Under the pieces are notes generated by a model that was not told the DNA's origin, searched no databases, and saw only the letters and a program-made list of their open reading frames with translations. The translations under genes were made by a program, and so were the position numbers. Positions 1 through 12,264 of a stretch of 64,000 nt of DNA are shown piece after piece. Origin of the DNA: Metridium senile (taxonomy: Eukaryota > Cnidaria > Anthozoa > Actiniaria > Metridiidae); NCBI GenBank assembly GCA_949775045.1, contig OX459109.1:928990-992989 (forward strand), given 5' to 3'. Numbering within the stretch: position 1 is the first letter of the stretch; the number at the start of each line of letters is the position of its first letter.

Positions 1-148
1 TGGACAACCTTAACGAAACTAGCTGTATGAACGGCAGATGATACCTAACAATAGTAACCCATAAATAACCTATCACATTGGACAACCTTAACGAAACTAG
101 CTGTATGAACGGCAGATGACACCTAACAATAGTAACCCATAAATAATA
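1..148. repeat. 78-bp direct repeat, about 1.9 copies
   Basis: The block starting tggacaaccttaacgaaact at position 1 starts again at 79 and is nearly identical to about 148. The first copy touches the window edge, so the array may continue to the left. No coding potential is seen, and the following 149-490 shows nothing recognisable. Confidence 0.85.
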
Positions 149-494
149 AGCTTTACGTCACTCGATAATCCTCTTAAAAGGTATTAGCTAATAGTAAACG
201 TTTTTCATCGAAGATGTCTTTCTCGTTAATGTCAATGTCAATGGAACAAAGGGCAAAGACTTCTTTACTATGCGGTCTCTTAGCATCGATGATGTAGTAC
301 TTGTAAATGTTGGTATTATATAACCTTGTATGATATATTTAGATAGTGGGGGACACGTATTGTGTTGTTGGGGTTAATCCTTTATGATGGAAGCCACTGT
401 TAGTTTATTGGTTGGAATATGCAGTGGTGTTTTAATTATTTATTACTTGTGTTAATTATTACGATTATCATAATGATTGTTATATTTATTATCA

Positions 495-633
495 TCATAA
501 AATCCTTGCTATTATCGTTATCATTATCAATAACATCATTATCATCATCATCATCATCATCACTGACATGCCATCGTATTTACTAGCTTCCTGCACATCG
601 TAATTTTCAGTTATGATTACCGTTATTATTGTT

Positions 634-690
<57 letters not shown>

Positions 691-880
691 GTCGTCATCA
701 TCAATATATATTTATAATGACGATTTTCATTATTATCAATCACTATCATCATCATCAACAACATCGTTATAATTTTTCATCATAATCATCATCGTTATGA
801 TCATTCACTATCATCATCATTATAATCATTCATTATAGCCATCATTATCATCGTCATCATCATCATCATGATAAAATAAA
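495..880. repeat. (ATC)n triplet microsatellite
   Basis: Long imperfect runs of atc/tca, purest around 637-690, with interruptions such as gtc and att. The Met/Ile-rich reading frame here is only a translation of the repeat. Confidence 0.95.
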
Positions 881-1605
881 AAAATTGCACCCACTAAATC
901 ACGTACTCATTTACAAAATTGATAAGAAAGTTTGATTAATCAGGTACACACCGATCATTTATTCCATCACACGTGTGTTTATACCATATCCAGGCGACAT
1001 AAAGGTTAATTGATGATTTTTTTTTAACATAGATGTTTTCATCCAAGTGATGACAGATTGCTTCCCGGTAAGATCTTCTATGAAATATTGGCTTTTAAGG
1101 GGGCAGCCAGAAACGAACTTGTCAAAACAATGCTGACTGAAGAGAGTTATTGTCAATGTTGAAAGAAGAAATATTGGCGTTAATAACCTAAGACAACAAC
1201 TTGGCTGAAGAGAAAATATTGCAATTCATTGAAAGGAAAAAGTTTGGTGCAAAAAAGCAATAAAACATTATCAATATTGGTATTAAAGATGTTTGATGCA
1301 AAAAAGAACTATAGATAACAATATGTCGGTACTAATTAAAATTAAAAAATTAAAAAAATTAAAAAAACAACAAATGAAAACACGGCTAAATGGAGAAAAA
1401 ACATCGTTTGAAAAAAGGAAACATATACTAAGAAATGTAAAAAGAGACAAAATTCTGGCTGATGAAGAAAAAAACCAAAACACTTGAAACAAAACAACAA
1501 CAAAACAAAAAATAAGTTACCTTAGCCAGTACTTATAATAACGTAAGAAAGATCATACGACTTTTGTAAAATTCGAAAACTAAAGTTTATAAAAGTGAAA
1601 GGTTA
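881..1605. other. Non-coding AT-rich stretch
   Basis: Only short open frames with no recognisable protein. 1290-1510 is strongly A-rich, and its Lys-rich frame reflects composition. Nothing else is seen. Confidence 0.5.
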
Positions 1606-1810
1606 CAGTGCAACCATTTCAAACGAGGCCACCCAGACAAATATTAATTAAAAATGAATATTTTTGCGATCAAAGAAAAGACTTGTGGTTGTTATTACAG
1701 GCTAAGCTAGATGCTTTTTTATCAATCTTGATTCTTTTTTTTTTTCACATTTAATGAAAATTATACTCATTTTTTTTTAAAGCAAGAACGCGGTTGAATT
1801 CGTCGCACTG
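1606..1810. mobile_element. TA-flanked MITE, CAGTGC family, copy A
   Basis: The element starts CAGTGCAACC and ends GTCGCACTG, with a TA dinucleotide on each side. The subterminal GAGGCCACCCA matches the other copies at 25,249, 39,568, 49,174 and 63,587. The interior resembles the 39,568 copy, including a shared acaggctaag block. TA target duplication and CAGT-type ends are typical of Tc1/mariner-mobilised MITEs; that assignment is an inference. There is no transposase inside. Confidence 0.75.
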
Positions 1811-3255
1811 TATGAAATAAAACGTCTAGAATAGTCCATATTTTCGTTGATTTTATTCTTTAAACAAGAGCCTATATCCACTATTTTTAGCTACGTACAT
1901 CGTGCTATATGCATATTTCAGCACTGTAACTCAAAAACATGACATTTCGTTCGTTCAAAAAGTAAAATTAGTTGATCCCAAAGCGTCTATAATGATAATT
2001 ATAAGGCATGTATGTAGTATTTAAAAGGCCCAAAAAGCTATTTCTGTAGCTTAGTGAACGTTGCCATGGCGAAGAAACATTCTTCTAACATTTGTTTGGT
2101 TGTTATGGTAACTATTAATGATAGAAGTTCAAATGAGTTCAATTTAAGAAATGAATTACACAACAAATATTTAATATGTGTGAATACTGTAGAGTTACTA
2201 TGTATTATGAAATTGTGATGAAAATAAACAAAAATATTATCATATATTTCATGTATATGTTCTATGGCCATCGAGCCCACCAATTTTTTGAATATATTAA
2301 TCGCTGTATATATCCTATGTTTATACACCATTTTTGCTTTAAACTTCTAAGATCGCCTTATATTCCAAGATCACCCTGGACAATATTCTTATTTCTCCCT
2401 TTATCGCCTATTTTTACACACCATTTTTGGTTAATTTTTTGGTTAAATTTCCTTGGATTGCCTACGATTGCCTTCTAATGAAGACATTTCTTATTAAGTC
2501 ATATTTTTTCTTAAACATAATTTGTATATAGCCTTTTATATTTTATATTTAATCATTTTGTTTATAATTTTGTAAACGCATAGATATTTTTATTATTAAA
2601 TCAATGCAATGCCTAAAATCGCCTAAAATTTCCTTGGTTCGCCCTACATCACCCCTTTCTACACACCATTTTGGCTGAGAATCACCTTATATTTCCTAAG
2701 ATCGCTTATAATATATACAAATTTTAATCTCTGATTCATTCAAATATATATTTTTCGGGATATTGGTAAAAAATACAAATGTGCTAATGCTGTACATATA
2801 AACTTTAACAATCAAATGTGGATTAGATAACTGAACTTTGTGGTCGATCCCTATATATCATTAATATGGGGTTAATTGTACATTAAGTTGATGTAAAATA
2901 CATATAAGCACTACTAACCTCTCATAACTGTAACTCGTGTGATTGCAGTTTGCGCCGTAAATAGCTCGTTTGTAAATATGATCAATTTTAAATCACATTG
3001 AGACGATTTGAAACGCGCTAAATAAGCACATAATTATTTCAAATTATGCTAATGATGACTGCACAAGGAATTTCAGGATTAGCAAAGGATTAAATAATTT
3101 ACATTCATTTAAATGGTATTTTCTATGAAAGACTTTTCTAATAGAGCATTGAAATTTGACCGCGATGTGTTATTTTTTTTTGTATTTTTAATTGAAGGTA
3201 TTCTTACAATTTTTTGTATGCATGTGTTTTTATCTGTACATCTAGCTCTGCCTGT
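1811..3255. other. Gene-free AT-rich region
   Basis: No supported gene. Diverged fragments such as aagatcgcctta, ccctttatcgcct and acaccattttgg recur at 2340-2710, a hint of a degenerate tandem repeat. The overlapping frames at 2038-2478 are weak and look like chance. Confidence 0.5.
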
Positions 3256-3500
3256 ATGTTTGCAATTTGTTTGCAATTTGTTTGCAATTTGTTTGCAATT
3301 TGTTTGCTTGTTTGTTTGCAATTTGTTTGCAATTTGTTTGCAATTTGTTTGCAACTTGTTTGCAATTTGTTTGCAATTTGTTTGTTTGTTTGTTTGTTTG
3401 TTTGTTTGTTTGTTTGTTTGTTTGTTTGTTTGTTTGTTTGTTTGTTTGTTTGTTTGTTTGTTTGTTTGTTTGTTTGTTTGTTTGTTTGTTTGTTTGTTTC
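3256..3500. repeat. (TTTG)n microsatellite with 11-bp repeat
   Basis: 3,265-3,375 repeats the 11-mer gcaatttgttt. 3,376-3,500 is an almost pure (TTTG) run of about 31 units. Open frames on both strands are products of the repeat. Confidence 0.95.
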
Positions 3501-4195
3501 GGTTTTTCATGTCGATTTGGTGTGGTCTCTGTTAAGTTTTTAAATGTTGTTTTTTTCTCACTTTGTCATTTCTCATTTATAAAAACTCTTAATTAAAAAG
3601 CATTAATAACAAAATCCCCGCCTGAATAGAGTATTCGTATTTTGAGTGCACTTCGTTGTTCATTTGTTTGAGCCAAAACGTATCAATGATAATAATAATA
3701 AATTGCTTTATTCATATTTCTACAGTTTATGAATGAATGAAGATTTTCTTAAAATTGTTTTGACAAAAATTCAAATTCGTACTTCACTTGCATTGTTCTC
3801 TTGTAAGAGTAAAACATACTGCTATTTCACCACATTCAGAAATAATCGATTAAACTGCAGAGTTTGACTGAAGAGCTCAATTAATAATGCATGAAAAGTT
3901 TCCCGTTGTAATTTCCGCCTAAGAGTGGGCAACAATTCTCTCTTACTCATTCTTCTCGGCATGTCAGGCCAGAGACTAAGTGCCATTCAATGTGTCACTC
4001 AGTAGAAAGAAAAAAAGCACTTGAACACAAAAAAAAACATAGCGAAAAAGGCTAGATGAAAGTTGATATTTAATTGATAACCACTCCCAAGACTGCATGA
4101 GTCCTTATAAAAAGAAAAGTGTAATTTATCAACTTTACAAGCTTTTTTTATTTTGAATGTAAAAATATTTTTGAAACGGTATTATTAAAAATGTG
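3501..4195. other. Gene-free stretch
   Basis: No supported gene. 3,690-3,715 carries a short (ATA) tract. Confidence 0.5.
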
Positions 4196-4480
4196 GGTGA
4201 ATGGATAAAAAAATGAATCGATAAACTGATGAATGAATGAATGAATGGAGGGATGAATATGGATGGATGGATAAAAAGAATAAATGGATGGATGGATGGA
4301 TGGATGGATTAGTAAATGAACGAATGAATGAATGTATGTATTTATTAATGAATGGATGGATGGATGGATGGATGGATGGATGGATGGATGGATGGATGAA
4401 TACATAAATAAATAAATAAATCCGTAAATGAATGAATGGATGAATGGATGAACGAATAAACGAAATGGTGAATTGAACGA
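4196..4480. repeat. (GGAT/GAAT)n tetranucleotide repeat
   Basis: Imperfect tetramers, with a pure (GGAT) core at 4,350-4,398. The Ser/Ile/His-rich minus-strand frames are translations of the repeat. Confidence 0.95.
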
Positions 4481-4751
4481 ATGAATAATATTGGGTACAA
4501 AGTACGGAAAGAAAAATCATAATTTGTTTTTGCAATAGTTTTTTTTCCGTATTTTAAATTTGAAATCTATATTTAAATAAACGTCTTCAATTATTTTGAA
4601 AAATGTTTTTCATATTTACAGATGATTTAAATATTGACTAAAAGTACGCAAAACAAATGAAGATAACGGAAATTTTCCGACGCAATTTCCTCATTTATTG
4701 ACTTCAAATTTAGTATGTCAGTTTTTAATCTAATTTTTCTTTTCAAATTGT

Positions 4752-5605
4752 TTTGTAGAAACACCTACGCAGTCTACACTAGTTTAAACGCTAGTTATCG
4801 TACATTTTTACTCCAATCGTTTCCTTAGAAACACCGACGCAGTCTACACTAGTTTAACCGCTAGTTATCGTACAGTTCAGTTTACTCCAATCGTTCCCTT
4901 AGAAACTCCAAATGTTTTCCTAGAAACACCGACGCAGTCTACACTAGTTTAACCGCTAGTTATCGTACAGTTCAGTTTACTCCGATTGTTTTCTTAGAAA
5001 CATCGACGCAGTCCACACTAGTTTAACCGCTAGTTATCGTACATTTTTACTCCAATTGTTTCCTTAGAAACACTAACGCAGTCCTCACTTGTTTAACCAC
5101 TAGTTATCGTACATTTTTACTCCAACTGTTTTCTTAGAAACATCGACGCAGTCCACACTAGTTTAACCGCTAGTTATCGTGCATTTTTACCCCAACTGTT
5201 TTCTTAGAAACACCGACACAGTCCACACTAGTTTAACCGCTAGTTATCTTACATTTTTACTCCAATCGTTTCCTTAGAAACACCGACGCAGTCTACACTA
5301 GTTTAACCGCTAGTTATCGTACAGTTCAGTTTACTCCGATTGTTTTCTTAGAAACATCGACGCAGTCCACACTAGTTTAACCGCTAGTTATCGTGCATTT
5401 TTACCCCAACTGTTTTCTTAGAAACATCGACGCAGTCTACACTAGATTAACCACTACTGAGTAATCGTACACTTTTACTCCAAGTGTTTTCTTAGAAACA
5501 CCGACGCAGTCCACACTAGTTTAGCCACTAGTTATCGTACAGTTTTACTCTGATTGTTTTCTTAGAAAAACCCACGCAGTTCACACGAGTGTAACCGCTA
5601 GTCAG
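4752..5605 (+). repeat. About 12-copy satellite, 70-74 bp unit, GACGCAG core
   Basis: Each unit reads roughly TTAGAAACACCGACGCAGTC, TACACTAGTTTAACCGCTAG, TTATCGTACA, then a T-rich tail. Some units carry an extra GTTCAG (74 bp). Units start near 4756, 4827, 4921, 4995, 5065, 5135, 5205, 5275, 5349, 5419, 5490 and 5562. The last units are more diverged. The core is the same motif found as terminal repeats and an array in the 23,172-24,490 element, here in + orientation and with different unit flanks. Confidence 0.9.
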
Positions 5606-6642
5606 TCTGTGCCGTGGGGAGGGTACGAGAGTTGTCACTAAAAATTACTGAAAACTTTGCTATATATAATTTCAATATGAACAACAATATTTTCATATCT
5701 ATTGGTAGTATTTGAAAAAAGTGCATATTATTGACTTAGGTTGGTTTTCAAAATAAAATGTTTGCTATAAACCATGATAATGTTTTTTAAAACACTTTGT
5801 GGTTGATAATTGCGATGGGTTTGTTTTGTTTTGTCAATATTTCTACTACATAATTCAAACAAGAAATATAATAACAATAACTTCGAAAATGATATCTATA
5901 TTTAATATAAAAATAACGCTTCTAATAAACAGTTGTTGAATAATGAAATAATTCGTGAATATTGTTCTTTATATTCAATCTTTAGTTTGAATAAATAGGT
6001 CCTTCAAGCTAGAATATTGTTCATTAAATTGTCAATTTTAATACTGAATAGTGTCTGCAAAAATATATTGTTCGTTAAATTATATATAATGCTTAAATAT
6101 TACTTATTAAACTTATGTTTTTCTACAACTCCACAATTTCAATGAAAACATCAACTTCCTATTTATCATGATATTTATTTTAAGGTGTTTGTAATAAAGA
6201 AAAGTTGACATGAAGTGATTTTAAATTTCCGTAAATGAGATGTTTTTTCCCGTAAAATTCAGTCAATATTTGACCTCTTCAGAAACACAAAACCCTCCTT
6301 TCAATAATAACAAAAGTTTTCGTCTAAATATTGTTTCACTTGATGGTTTTCAATCTAAATTTAATTATGAAAAGGGCAGACTTTAAAGTGTACACATCGG
6401 TAATTGTAGGGAAAAAAGGATTAAATGTAATCAGCGAAGTCAATAATTTGGAAGAAATTTGTAATTAGTAACATAGTAATAGCCCATTTGGTTGAATTTG
6501 TCTGTCACCCTGGGGCAAGAAAATGGTAGAGTTAAACACTAAAACTACATTTTAAAAACATGTTGATGAAATATAGGTTCAAGTTGTTTGAATATCGGGG
6601 ATGTTATTCCCCAAATCAAAATTAACGTCCAATTTATAACTT
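5606..6642. other. Gene-free AT-rich region
   Basis: No open frame worth reporting and no repeat noticed beyond short AT runs. Confidence 0.45.
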
Positions 6643-6912
6643 ATTGTTCTTGACTGCATGACTAGCCTCTTATACATGTGAAAAATCCATTGTAATATTT
6701 AATAGTGACATATTTCGATTCAGTGTGTACGGTAGCTTATCTTGAATGAACGGAATTGAAATAGACAATGTGAATAGAACATTATTATTCTACTAGATTG
6801 TTCTTGACAGACTAGCCTCTCATACATGTGAAATATCTATTGTTTTTCAACAAGAGCGAGAGGCTAGCCAGACATTAGCAAGTCGCCATATTTTGATTCG
6901 GTGTGTACGGAT
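6643..6912. repeat. Two diverged copies of a dispersed repeat
   Basis: 6,643-6,732 and 6,797-6,912 both run from ttgttcttgac...tagcctc through acatgtgaaa to gattc.gtgtgtacgg. A related block occurs at 61,224-61,366 inside an INTS3 intron, where similar ends (gaatcgaaatatggcg) form an inverted repeat. Confidence 0.65.
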
Positions 6913-7065
6913 GATGATGATGATGATAATGATGATGATGATAATGGTGACGTGATGATAATGGTGATGATGATAATGATGATGATTATGATAATGGTGA
7001 TGATGACGATGCTTATGGTGATGATTATGATAATGATGAAAATAGTAATAATATAATTCAATGAT
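6913..7065. repeat. (GAT)n microsatellite
   Basis: Imperfect gat/gatg/gataat run. The His/Ile-rich frames are repeat translations. Confidence 0.9.
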
Positions 7066-7247
7066 GAGGATTATGATGATTGATGTTAATGAATATTTAT
7101 AATCATAATAACAATGATTATGTTGTTTAATGATTCTTACGATAATAATAAAGTTTCTTATGATCATAAAAATGATATTAATTAATATATATAAAGTTTA
7201 GCTCTATCTGCATATAGGCAGATTTTGAGCAGTCCATAGGACCATAT

Positions 7248-7410
7248 CTAGAACTCTTCATTTAAGGCTCTTGAGTAAAACTCATCGGCTGATAGTCTCT
7301 GAGCATTTAGTACTCTGTCTTCTAGTGTTTTCTTGGTATATTTGTCTACGTTGAATAGAAGCTGTTTAGTTGTATTACGGTTTGTTCGTCTGCTGATATG
7401 TGATGATCAT
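7248..7410 (-). pseudogene. Possible coding remnant, unidentified
   Basis: The minus strand reads through about 53 codons ending at a TAG (7248-7250), with ordinary composition, including KYTKKTLEDRVLNAQRL and ADEFYSRALNEEF. I do not recognise the family. A retroelement relic is possible, but chance is not excluded at this length. Confidence 0.2.
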
Positions 7411-7454
7411 AAATGATGATATAAATAAATAACTTAATCGTATGTTTTTCTATT

Positions 7455-7484
7455 GAACATTTCTAATTAAAATTAGAAATGTTC
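7455..7484. repeat. Perfect 30-bp palindrome
   Basis: gaacatttctaatt followed by its exact complement. No neighbouring gene suggests a terminator or operator role. Confidence 0.7.
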
Positions 7485-8204
7485 TGCCAAATCATCTAAA
7501 AACATAATAATAAAAATAGATAACAATTTTATTTTTCATCAGATATCTTCATACAAAAGATTATATGCTTTCAAAACAAGATAAAACTCTAAGTATATAT
7601 ATATGAACACATCATTTCCACAATAAGCCCCTATAAGCTGGATTTAGATGTTTTACAAAAACATGAAAAGCAACTCCAAGCAGCACTTACGAGATAAAGA
7701 TTCAAATCACAAACACCAAAACAGAATTTTAAAATTTAGGACTTAGTAAAAAATACTTTATTTCTCTCGTAACGAAACACAACAAGCTAAGAAATTGCTA
7801 ATTTACGTTATTAGCTAGAAAATAACTAATTCAATATATATAAAAATTAACAAAATATAAATAATCTATATAGTATTCAAAATACAATAAGAGAAAAATG
7901 ATTTCGATCTAAAATGCTAAATTTAGTTTTCAGCTTCATATAAAAGCAAAAAGTATTAAATAACATATTATAAATGAAAATTAAAAAAAGAAATTGATCT
8001 TTAATCTTATATTAGCTAGAATATAAGCTAGAATGAATGATTCAACAAAAATCGCTAAATATAAATCAACCAATTTTAAAAGAAGTTAAAAATGAAAGAA
8101 AAAATGTTATTATTTGTATTTTTTTAACCGAATATCGGCTGCACAAGCAAGAATTAAGCATCCAACAAAATAAACTAAATTTTGACGATCCAGTTGAAAA
8201 TGAA
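7485..8204. other. Gene-free A-rich region
   Basis: Short frames only. Scattered gctagaa/gctaaat words suggest an old degenerate repeat. Confidence 0.45.
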
Positions 8205-8325
8205 GTTTAAAATATAAAAAACTAAAATATAAAAAACTAAAATATAATAAACCAAATATAATAAACTAAAATATAATAAACTAAAATATAATAAACTAAA
8301 ATATAATAAACTAAGATATAATAAC
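8205..8325. repeat. 15-bp minisatellite
   Basis: ctaaaatataataaa is repeated about eight times with small variants. Confidence 0.9.
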
Positions 8326-8610
8326 CTTATAAAACAATGGTACATTACAACTCGTAACTTTTTTCGCAGACAGTGATAACTGTTTAGCTAACGTGGAAGC
8401 AGTCAAACAATAATGTTCAAGAACTAGTTGGTTAAACAACAAAAACTCACCCAAGCCATAGATCAGCCCATTCAGTTTACGATAATTTACTATAAGAGAG
8501 AGATAAACACTGTCCAGTTGGCATAACGAAATAACAAACGAGGCACATCAACATGGTCTTAAATCGTCGATTGTTGCCTTGACTCTTCCGCCTTTACTTA
8601 AGCTATGACA

Positions 8611-8985
8611 TCATAAACTAATTAATTTCATTTTTCTCTTTAGAACGTCAACACATGGTCGAATATAGAATGATGAATTGAGTATTTTAGTGTCTGGTGA
8701 ACGCGGTGGTTTGTTTATGCTCACCTTAAGCATGTTAAGTGCAGTTACTAATGTAGAGTCGTGTTGATTCAAAAGATTTGGATTAATAGACTGAACGCAG
8801 CACGACCAGAGAGGGGAGACTGGGGAGAGGGGATGCTTGCTTATGTTTATACCTATTTTTTCAAAAAGGTTGTCGGCAATTCCAAGAATAGCTGGAATAA
8901 CGTATTTCTGCTTCTTATTTTAGCCAAGAACACGTAGGTTATACTGTTGAGATATTTCGTGTTGTTTGTAGTCCACGAAACCATT
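8611..8985 (-). pseudogene. Candidate degraded coding remnant
   Basis: On the minus strand, a frame runs about 101 codons from just after an in-frame TAA (8920-8922) to a TGA at 8611-8613. Before that TAA the same frame continues about 20 codons. The segment YVIPAILGIADNLFEKIG loosely recalls the VVPIVIGSLG block near the C-terminus of the endonuclease relic at 10,882-11,450. The resemblance is weak, and open frames this long are expected by chance here. Confidence 0.2.
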
Positions 8986-9414
8986 TTAAAGACCTCGATT
9001 ATTTGTGTATAGTTGTATGAATGACCTATCGCTTATCGCCTTTGGCCTTTGGCGATGACAACTTGTTTTGAAATAGGCGTATTAAGTTAAAAGTTATATA
9101 CAGTATTAAACTACAACTACATGCAACTAAAAGATTGGAAAGGGGGAGAGGGAGAAGGGTAGATGAAAGGGGTTCTTTGTTTTCTTGCAGCTAATAACTT
9201 TAGTTAATAATGCGACTATGTCTAGCTTTATTCAAGGATTTGGAGAAATAACGGTTGAGGATTCAGATCATGGTGGCGAGGGAAAGGAGGAAACATATTT
9301 GCCAACTAACTGCTGGTATGAATGTGAAAACGAATGATTAAAAAAAACTTGGGTCATTTTGATAATTTTAAAAACTGTTTTGTACTGATGAATTGAAAAT
9401 CTTATCTAGCGCGC

Positions 9415-9565
9415 TTACCTTCGGGGGAGGGGTTAAGAGTAGGAGAGAGGGGGAGGGGGAGAAGGGAGGGGAGGGGAGGAGAGAAGTTGACAGTGGGAGA
9501 GGGGGAGGGGAGGAGAGAAGTTGAAAGTTGAAGAGAGGGAGGAGGAAATAGGGAGTAGATGAAAA
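9415..9565. repeat. Purine-rich G/A tract
   Basis: Imperfect gggagagg/gggagg/ggagaga words with two near-copies of gagagaagttga at 9480 and 9513. The Pro/Ser/Leu-rich minus frame here is composition only. The surrounding 8,990-10,080 has no supported gene. Confidence 0.8.
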
Positions 9566-10079
9566 GGATGAAGCGGGGTAAGCCTTCACGATGTTTTTTA
9601 TAAGCTTGTTCTATGTTTTGTTCGGCTTATTTGACATTGCATGATTTGTTTATAAGGATCGATATATTTTGGCGGAGTTAAATCAACTATCAAATGATCC
9701 GTCCCTTAAACAATCATCTTTCTAGAGCTACGACTCTAAACAAACTTAACATGCTTTTACCAAATGCAAGGCAAACCGCTATAAAAGAAACCGCCGCTAA
9801 GGCTAATCATATAAAGATTACTCGTATGTACTAATCAATCTTTCGTTAATTAGAAGTGATATACACAACGGAACATTGGATTTTTACCTCTTATGGTCGG
9901 ATATTAAACTGCGGCATCGGATATTTACTAAAAGAAAACACTTAAATAGCTATTAAAAGAAACAGATTTTCGGCCCGATCGATGAAAACCACTCTGAGTT
10001 TATATTGCTAAATAAGTACTAAACACATCAGCAATAACCATGTGTGGTCACGCAGGGAGTGATTTTCGATTACCAAATG

Positions 10080-10440
10080 TTTTCAAACATGAAAACGATT
10101 ATATTTTTACTTGTAATATCAATTGATATATTTTTTTGGCTCGGTATTAAGACGTGTAGAAGAAATTGCCAACAATAAAAAATGACTTCATTAACAAAAT
10201 GACTTCAAACAGTGATAACGATTATATATTTGTAACTTGTTATATTGTTATATTTTTTTGGCTGGGTGGGATGTGTGGAAGACATCGCCAACAATAAGAA
10301 AATTACCACATCACAAAATGACTTCAAACATGATGAAGATAATATATTTTGTACTTGTTATATTGATATATTTGTTTGGCTGGGTAGGATGTTTCGGAAG
10401 ACATCGCCAACAATCAGAAAAATACTACATTAACAATTGG
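10080..10440. repeat. 120-bp tandem repeat, three copies
   Basis: Copies start near 10080, 10201 and 10321 (acttcaaacatgataacgat... ggctgggtgggatgt... gacatcgccaacaat). The two overlapping short frames lie wholly in the repeat. Confidence 0.85.
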
Positions 10441-10730
10441 TGTTAACAGAGTGCCTAATTGTTTAATAGTCAAGTCGGGTTGAAATGGAATATTATGATA
10501 AAAACATTATTTTAATGTGTTTTTGAGAGGTAAAAGCTCTCCAGTTTATCTGCCAATTAATCACGCATTTATTAATTTATAAAGTCATTTTAAATACTCA
10601 ATTAATACTCAATTGATTCAGTAATTCACACATCACTCTTTCGTTTATATTAATTAATAAAGAGATTATCCATCCATCCCTTAATAATCCATCCCTTAAT
10701 AATCCATCCCTTAATAAAAATAAAAATAAA

Positions 10731-10863
<133 letters not shown>

Positions 10864-10881
10864 TAAAATAAATACAATAAC

Positions 10882-11450
10882 AATGAATCATCGCTATGCC
10901 GATTGTGTAAAAAACAAACGGAAACAGTGGACCACTTGGTAGCTGGATGCGAAGTCTTAGCTGGAAACGAATACAAAGACAGACACGACAAAGTTGCAAG
11001 TACCATACATTGGCATCTATGTTTTGGTGGGATCACAACCCCGAGAAAGTAGTAGAAAACGAAAACACCAAGATTCTATGGGACTTCAATATATACACTG
11101 ACAAGAAAATTGAAGCAAGAAGACCGGACATTGTAGTCATTGATAAGAACAAGAAGAAGGTGGAGCTGATTGACATCTCAGTACCTAAAGACTGTAGGAT
11201 TGATGTGAAGGAGAGGGAAAAGATAGAAAAATACCAAGACCTAAGAATAGAACTTGAAAGGCTGTGGGAGATGAAGACCATAGTAGTTCCAATAGTAATA
11301 GGATCGCTAGGAACCATATCGAAAAACTTTAAAGACCATATTCAAAGACTTGAACTTAATAACATAAGCTTTTTAGATTTACAAAAATCTGTTCTTTTAG
11401 GCACGGCACATATATTAAGAAAGGTGCTTCAGCTCTCAGGAGCCGGGTAG
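10882..11450 (+). pseudogene. Non-LTR retrotransposon C-terminus (restriction-like endonuclease), 5'-truncated
   Basis: Two frames together encode the C-terminal end of an R2/R4/Dong-type non-LTR retrotransposon protein. The first frame (from 10,882) has a zinc knuckle CRLCKKQTETVDHLVAGC, a C-x2-C-x8-H-x4-C, followed by KDRHDKVA. The second frame (in use by about 11,025) carries WWDHNPEKVVENENTKILWD, then RRPDIVVID...ELID, an RPD-x14-D motif of the PD-(D/E)XK-like endonuclease of this class, and a conserved-looking KSVLLGTAHILRKVL end before TAG at 11448-11450. The frame change near 11,020-11,035 and the missing reverse transcriptase mean it is dead. About 75 bp of 3' UTR leads into (TAA)n. 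Family motifs are established knowledge; the Dong/R4 assignment is inferred from the TAA flanks. Confidence 0.8.
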
Positions 11451-11523
11451 GATCCCGAGCTGAAGCTAGATCTATACCAGTAAAAATTGTAAAAAAAGAT
11501 TATTTTACTGTGAAATAAAGAAA

Positions 11524-11650
<127 letters not shown>

Positions 11651-11654
11651 TTAA

Positions 11655-12264
11655 TATTTAGTACTTATAATATTGCGCAGTCTACTATGCCAATATATGA
11701 TCATTCATGTCTTTATTCATTTTTTTCATTCACTCATCTTTTCACCTTTCCATTCACTAATTTATTCATCTATTCACCTTTACATTCATTCTATAAATAA
11801 GGGTTTATGAAAGAAATAGGGATTAGTCGGAAATTAACAGGAAGCTAGCTTTCTTGGAAATAGCAATTTAAAAAATGTTCACCGAAAAAGATATAACACG
11901 TTCTTCTTTCTTTATTCTTTACTAATATTTTTTCGTGGAAAATCATTTTGTATTTAAAATTAAAACCCTTAAAGAACTTCAAACAAAAGTCTTTTCAGAA
12001 TTAAAGTAATTATCTGGACACCATTTTAATTTTACAGCTGTTCATATAATTCATTGTTTCTACTTTAATTAATTAATACATATTTTTTTAAATCAATTTA
12101 TTTTGGAGTCATCATTCAAAATCAAAACTGATAAATTAAAATCTGACAAAGAATATTGAAAATTAAAATCCTGTGTAAATTTCTGCGAAGAAAGAAAAAA
12201 CGTTTATCGTGAAAACATTCCCTCCATGCCAGCAGGGTAGCTTTGTTTCTGTCAGGAAATTACA
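11655..12264. other. Gene-free AT-rich region
   Basis: No supported gene. 11,700-11,790 has a loose cattca/ttcac repeat. Confidence 0.5.

Noticed and set aside
3109..3596. Overlapping Lys/Gln/Asn-rich and Cys/Leu/Phe-rich frames
   Set aside because: Products of the (TTTG)n and 11-mer repeat.
4752..5605. CRISPR array, because of regular repeats
   Set aside because: Units are 70-74 bp with no alternating unique spacers, and the window is clearly eukaryotic.
10237..10446. Two overlapping small frames containing GWVGC
   Set aside because: Both lie within a 120-bp tandem repeat and repeat the same peptide.
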